Assembly: GCA_036266155.1 (NCBI GenBank)
Contig: DATANR010000218.1
Location: forward strand, 1 to 9,291
From: SIAJ01 sp036266155
Lineage (GTDB): Bacteria > Planctomycetota > Planctomycetia > Gemmatales > Gemmataceae
Length of the DNA: 9,291 nucleotides
Direction: 5' to 3'
A model generated the notes under the pieces. That model searched no databases. It was not told where the DNA came from and worked only from the letters and a program-made list of their open reading frames with translations. Within the stretch, counting starts at the first letter, position 1; every line of letters starts with the position of its first letter. Of the stretch, positions 6,570 through 9,291 are shown piece after piece. A program made the translations under genes and the position numbers.

Positions 6570-7481
6570 CTATGTCGGCGCCGGTTCCAGCGCCTTACCC
6601 CGACGTGCCATCATCGCGGTCAATTGATCGGCCGAGAGCTTTGGATCATCCATCAGCAGCGACCCAAGTTCGGTCAGGATAAAGCCCTCGATGTCGTCGC
6701 CAGTCCAGCCTTCCGCGGTGAGCTTCTTGCCGATCGTCTCCAGGCAGCGATCGCGGAGTTTGTCGGTCTGGCGCGAAATCGTGCCTTCGTGGACGGCAAA
6801 CAAGTGCGAAATGTCGCGCTGGCTCATGCGGTAACGCCAACGAAGGCCGAGCAGAAGCGTCTCTTGCTCCGAAAGCGTGCCGAGCCAATCGCGAGCCGCG
6901 GACACGAAGTTGTCGTGCCAGCGGCCGTCGGTTTTCTCAGGAAGCGGCAGCGCAATGTCATCTTCAGGAAGGGCCTGGGCTGGCCCATGTGACCGAAGAT
7001 GCGAGACGTGCCAATTTTGAAAGACGCGGATTAGCCACGGTGCCAGCGGGCGCTGCCCATCGTAACGGGCCATGACGGGGACGGAGCCGGGCGATTCTGA
7101 GACCAGCAAGTGCGCCCAGAACTCGGTGACGGCCGCTTCCTGCTTCTCCTCGTCACGTGGATAAAGCCGCACGGCCCGTGCCCGCAAGGCGTCGATCAAC
7201 AGACAATCACTACGACCGGTCCGCGAGGCGAACAACGCCTCCCACGCCCGGTTGTCGTTCTCGATGCAGCCGCACGCGAGATACCAATCCAGTGCGTAGA
7301 GCTGGTCGAAGTAGCCGCCCCAGGTCAGCCCATCCGGTGTCTTGGCGGCGAACAGCTTGTAGGTGCGGTTCAAGTGATCGTTGAATTTGGCCGTCGGCAA
7401 GACGACCGACGGAAGCTGCATCCGGCAAAAGTGATAGAGCACCAGCGTGCGGGCGGGCGGTGGCGCCGGGAACTCAGACAT
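6570..7481 (-). CDS. Sigma-70-like (ECF-type) transcription factor
   Basis: From ATG 7481 the product is 303 residues, longer than a minimal ECF sigma factor (about 180-200). Residues about 60-165 look like region 2, divergent: AWEALFASRTG, RARAVRLYPRDEEKQEAAVTEFWAHLL, then PLAPWLIRVFQNWHVSHLRSHG, the last part resembling the W-L-x-x-I-x-x-N segment before the linker. Residues about 200-250 are a clear region 4 helix-turn-helix: LGTLSEQETLLLGLRWRYRMSQRDISHLF, then HEGTISRQTDKLRDRCLETI. A 50-residue tail (ILTELGSLLMDDPKLSADQL) follows. The protein should bind DNA and core polymerase and be cytoplasmic. An in-frame TTG at 7490 would add three residues. Neither start has a clear ribosome site, so the exact N-terminus is uncertain. 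Upstream of it lie hairpin repeats, downstream the DUF1559 pair. No anti-sigma factor is visible, so the signal it answers is unknown. Confidence 0.82.
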   Translation of the reverse strand: MSEFPAPPPARTLVLYHFCRMQLPSVVLPTAKFNDHLNRTYKLFAAKTPDGLTWGGYFDQLYALDWYLACGCIENDNRAWEALFASRTGRSDCLLIDALRARAVRLYPRDEEKQEAAVTEFWAHLLVSESPGSVPVMARYDGQRPLAPWLIRVFQNWHVSHLRSHGPAQALPEDDIALPLPEKTDGRWHDNFVSAARDWLGTLSEQETLLLGLRWRYRMSQRDISHLFAVHEGTISRQTDKLRDRCLETIGKKLTAEGWTGDDIEGFILTELGSLLMDDPKLSADQLTAMMARRGKALEPAPT

Positions 7482-7526
7482 GCGTTGCAACCGTGAAGTT
7501 CGAGCTTGGGCCGCATTGAACGTAGC

Positions 7527-7545
7527 CCTCTCGCTCCGCGAGAGG
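7527..7545. repeat. GC-rich hairpin repeat, copy 1
   Basis: CCTCTCGCTCCGCGAGAGG forms an 8-bp stem with a TCC loop. An identical 19-mer occurs at 7596-7614. It lies in the 140-nt gap between the MCE gene and the sigma-like gene. It resembles REP-type intergenic repeats. Confidence 0.75.
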
Positions 7546-7558
7546 TTAGCAGGCTGTC

Positions 7559-7583
7559 ACCCGCGATGAATTCGCCCGCGGGT
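7559..7583. repeat. Hairpin between the two repeat copies
   Basis: ACCCGCG (7559-7565) pairs with CGCGGGT (7577-7583) across an 11-base loop. Together with the two flanking hairpins it gives a three-hairpin cluster downstream of the MCE gene. Confidence 0.5.
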
Positions 7584-7595
7584 CAGCGCTGCAAT

Positions 7596-7614
7596 CCTCT
7601 CGCTCCGCGAGAGG
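7596..7614. repeat. GC-rich hairpin repeat, copy 2, possible terminator of the MCE gene
   Basis: This is an exact second copy of the 19-mer at 7527-7545. It begins seven bases after the stop of the minus-strand MCE gene (TGA 7624-7622). It may therefore end or stabilise that transcript. No T-run follows it. Confidence 0.7.
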
Positions 7615-7621
7615 TCCACAA

Positions 7622-8803
7622 TCACGAACGCGGGACGAACAGGATGACTTCGATCCGCGTCGGGAACTGCTCCTTTTCGACCACGGGCGACGGATCGAAG
7701 CCGCTGCCGACCGGCGTCACCTTGCGTCGTGTCACGTAGCCCATCTTATGCACGCCACGCTCTTTGAAGTATTCGGCAATCGTTTCGGCCTGCTTCTTCG
7801 ACAGCGTCTTGGCCCCGGCACCGGTCAAATCCGGCGACTTCGGATCGATGAAGGACGCCACGACGACTTCGGATTTCTTCTGATGTTGACCGTTCAGCCA
7901 CGCGGCGCATTCGTCGAGCCGGGCCCGGCCTTCCGCGGTCAGGACCGACGTGTTCGTCTCAAAAAGCATCTCCGGCGTATAGATCACCCGGTCCTTCTCG
8001 CAATCGGGCCGTACGAGGATGGCCGCATGATCTTCCACGTAATTGCGTACGATCGGCAAGGCCTTGACGGCTTCGGCATCCTGCTTAATCGCCGTCACCG
8101 CCTCCTGGCCGTTGCGGACGAACGTCTTCATCCCGTCCAACTCGCCGTGAATCGCATCGACGCTGTCGTTGACCTTTTTCAACGTCGTCTGCGTGTCGCC
8201 GCGCAGGGCCGTGGTCGTTTCATCGAGGTTTTTGACCAGCTTCTTCGCATCAGCCGATGCGGACTTCAAATCGTTGTAAATGTCGTCGTCCTTGAGCAAC
8301 TTGGGCAGCGTGCCCTTGCCGTCTTGAACGTCCTTGAGCACGGCATCCACGCGTGTGGCGACCGAGTCGAGCTTGGCGGTTACCTGTGCCAGATCGGCCG
8401 TCGGCGTGGTCGCAATGTACGGCTCGGTGAGCGGGCCCGATTTCGGCGTACCCGGCTTGATGTCGACCACGCTGACGCCGAGGATCCCCTTGGTCTGGAC
8501 TGCTGCCGTGGCATCGGCATAGATGCGTTCGCGGAACTTGCCGTCGAGTACAACGCGGATGTGCACCTCGTCGTCCGCATAGTCGACCGCCGTCACGCGA
8601 CCCGCCTCAATGCCGCGGACGCGTACCGGCGTACCCGGCTCGACATCCTGGGCGTCGGTCGCGACCACGGTCACCTCATAGCCGTCCCGCCACAGGCCTG
8701 ACTTGCCTGAGACGCGGAACAGGCCCCAGACGCCCACGGCCAAGCAGGCCACCACGACGAAGCCAAGAACTGCCGATTGCTTGCGAGACAGCGAGCGAGT
8801 CAC
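7622..8803 (-). CDS. MCE/MlaD-type protein with OmpA-like C-terminal domain
   Basis: This 393-residue protein starts at GTG 8803-8801; GGAG at 8814-8811 is seven bases upstream. Residues 12-29 form one N-terminal membrane anchor. Residues about 41-118 are an MCE (MlaD) domain with the typical GTPVRVRGIEAGRVTAV (57-73), FRERIYADATAAVQTKGILG and DIKPGTP. Residues about 136-250 are helical and rich in Asp/Lys/Ala heptad-like spacing (DSVATRVDAVLKDV, KKLVKNLDETTTAL, VNDSVDAIHGELDGM), the coiled region usual after MCE domains. Residues about 274-391 resemble the OmpA C-terminal peptidoglycan-binding domain: MLFETNTSVLTAEGRARLDECAAWL, then SKKQAETIAEYFKERGV and a final RIEVILF strand. MCE proteins form rings that carry lipids between membranes with an MlaE permease and MlaF ATPase; those partners are not in this window. 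An anchor to peptidoglycan is inferred from the OmpA part, although its usual N-R-R-V motif is altered to P-T-R-I. Confidence 0.88.
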   Translation of the reverse strand: MTRSLSRKQSAVLGFVVVACLAVGVWGLFRVSGKSGLWRDGYEVTVVATDAQDVEPGTPVRVRGIEAGRVTAVDYADDEVHIRVVLDGKFRERIYADATAAVQTKGILGVSVVDIKPGTPKSGPLTEPYIATTPTADLAQVTAKLDSVATRVDAVLKDVQDGKGTLPKLLKDDDIYNDLKSASADAKKLVKNLDETTTALRGDTQTTLKKVNDSVDAIHGELDGMKTFVRNGQEAVTAIKQDAEAVKALPIVRNYVEDHAAILVRPDCEKDRVIYTPEMLFETNTSVLTAEGRARLDECAAWLNGQHQKKSEVVVASFIDPKSPDLTGAGAKTLSKKQAETIAEYFKERGVHKMGYVTRRKVTPVGSGFDPSPVVEKEQFPTRIEVILFVPRS

Positions 8804-8810
8804 GGAGAGT

Positions 8811-8814
8811 CTCC
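8811..8814 (-). promoter_or_regulatory. Shine-Dalgarno GGAG for the GTG start of the MCE gene
   Basis: GGAG on the minus strand is seven bases from the GTG at 8803 and supports this unusual start codon. No ATG in frame lies close upstream. Confidence 0.6.
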
Positions 8815-8838
8815 GGCGGGAAGCGTGTTTGCCATGCG

Positions 8839-8844
8839 ATTATA
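8839..8844 (-). promoter_or_regulatory. Perfect -10 box (TATAAT) of the MCE gene
   Basis: The minus strand reads GCGCTATAATCGC, 35 bases upstream of the GTG start, predicting a leader of about 30 nt. A weak -35 (TTACGA, 8868-8863, 18-base spacer) matches three of six positions. Short inverted arms ATGCG/CGCAT (8834-8838 and 8846-8850) flank the box and could be an operator. Confidence 0.5.
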
Positions 8845-9079
8845 GCGCATCGGGAAACCGCTTCGTAAGGTACTTCGCTGGCGAACCAATTGGATCAGAC
8901 AAATTCGTTTGGTTCAGACGTTTCCACCCACTTTCGGTTGCTCAAACAACGAGATGAGAACACCTACAGCTGAACGAAACCACTACCACTTTTCCGTAGG
9001 TTACTGGCGCCACTTTTTTTGAGCGTAGTTCGAGACGCAAGATATTTAGAAAAGTGATGTTCCGTCAATTGTGAATTAC
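8845..9079. other. Non-coding stretch without a recognised gene
   Basis: The composition becomes more AT-rich here. I see no tRNA and no convincing coding frame in either direction. Minor items are an ACCTAC/GTAGGT pair (8962-8967 and 8996-9001) and a TGGCGCCA palindrome (9005-9012), followed by C and seven T (9014-9020). The latter resembles a weak plus-strand terminator with only a four-base stem. Confidence 0.5.
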
Positions 9080-9142
9080 AAAGAGCGCCAACCCCATGCA
9101 CCGCTGGCGCTCTTCGTGGCGCTCTTTGATTGGCGCTCTTTG
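9080..9142. repeat. Cluster of TGGCGCTCTT repeats, one inverted and three direct
   Basis: The inverted copy AAAGAGCGCCA is at 9080-9090. Direct copies TGGCGCTCTT start at 9105, 9117 and 9131; the last two extend to TGGCGCTCTTTG. The inverted copy can pair with the first direct copy (10 bp, 14-base loop) or with either of the others, giving mutually exclusive hairpins. The function is unknown: binding sites, an RNA switch-like structure or a small satellite repeat are all possible. Confidence 0.65.
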
Positions 9143-9170
9143 GATTTGCAACGAATGCTCTCGACGCGAT

Positions 9171-9208
9171 ATCAGAAAAAGAAACCACCCGCCTGGGGAG
9201 GCGGGTGG
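9171..9208 (-). terminator. Strong intrinsic terminator for a minus-strand transcript from the right
   Basis: CCACCCGCC (9185-9193) and GGCGGGTGG (9200-9208) form a perfect 9-bp GC stem with a 6-base loop. On the minus strand it is followed by TTTCTTTTTCTGAT (9184-9171), the U-rich tail of a factor-independent terminator. It therefore ends transcription coming from beyond the right edge. It also isolates the MCE gene promoter. One minus-strand frame reaches TAA at 9247-9245 about 36 nt before the stem and might be the end of that gene, but too few codons are visible to say. Confidence 0.75.
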
Positions 9209-9291
9209 CCGGGGAACGGAGTTTGGAAGGATCTCGGACAGGGGTTAGGAGGTGTGCGGACATCGCCGGGCAGTCGGGGGAGACTGTTGGG

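Noticed and set aside
7506..7739. Plus-strand 77-codon frame with a repeated PLAPREV peptide
   Set aside because: The repeated peptide is only the translation of the two CCTCTCGCTCCGCGAGAGG hairpins, and the frame overlaps the end of the MCE gene.
9080..9142. CRISPR array
   Set aside because: Units are only 10-12 nt, spacers are 2-14 nt and one unit is inverted; this is not CRISPR geometry.
8964..9263. Minus-strand 99-codon frame
   Set aside because: It runs through the intrinsic terminator and the TGGCGCTCTT repeat cluster, lacks a ribosome site and resembles no family.

Overview
The window looks like a chromosomal segment of a GC-rich planctomycete. Three family-level signs support this: the C-terminal part of a DUF1501 protein, two adjacent DUF1559 proteins, and a planctomycete-style sigma-70-like regulator, all among intergenic GC-rich hairpin repeats. 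Most of the sequence is dense protein coding. I see no tRNA, rRNA, CRISPR array, transposase or phage gene.

Layout. (a) 3-794 (+) is the 3' end of a DUF1501 gene entering from the left edge. (b) 838-1074 (-) is a short gene that ordinary gene finders would miss. It is a 78-residue SelW-type (Rdx family) selenoprotein with an in-frame UGA at the second redox position of a C-x-x-U motif, a good Shine-Dalgarno and a perfect -10 box. A 38-nt perfect palindrome separates the two convergent genes and is probably a shared terminator. (c) 1190-3055 (+) encodes a 621-residue multi-pass membrane protein with a soluble C-terminal domain, divergent from the selenoprotein gene. (d) 3056-4717 and 4757-6367 (-) are tandem DUF1559 paralogues with Sec signals, probably one transcript read right to left. 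The first abuts gene (c) tail to tail with no base between. (e) 6570-7481 (-) encodes a sigma-70-like protein. (f) 7622-8803 (-) encodes a membrane-anchored MCE/MlaD-type protein with an OmpA-like C-terminal domain. (g) 8804-9291 has no convincing complete gene. It holds a perfect -10 box for gene (f), a cluster of TGGCGCTCTT repeats, and a strong intrinsic terminator for a minus-strand transcript coming from beyond the right edge.

How the genes fit together. Several products act at the cell envelope: the MCE/OmpA protein, the two exported DUF1559 proteins and the polytopic membrane protein. The sigma-like gene lies between two of these units, but nothing here proves it controls them. The SelW-like gene appears to be an independent redox gene with its own promoter. 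Its expression as full-length protein would need a genome-encoded Sec machinery (SelA, SelB, SelC, SelD) that is not in this window. The new point I would follow first is this unannotated selenoprotein.
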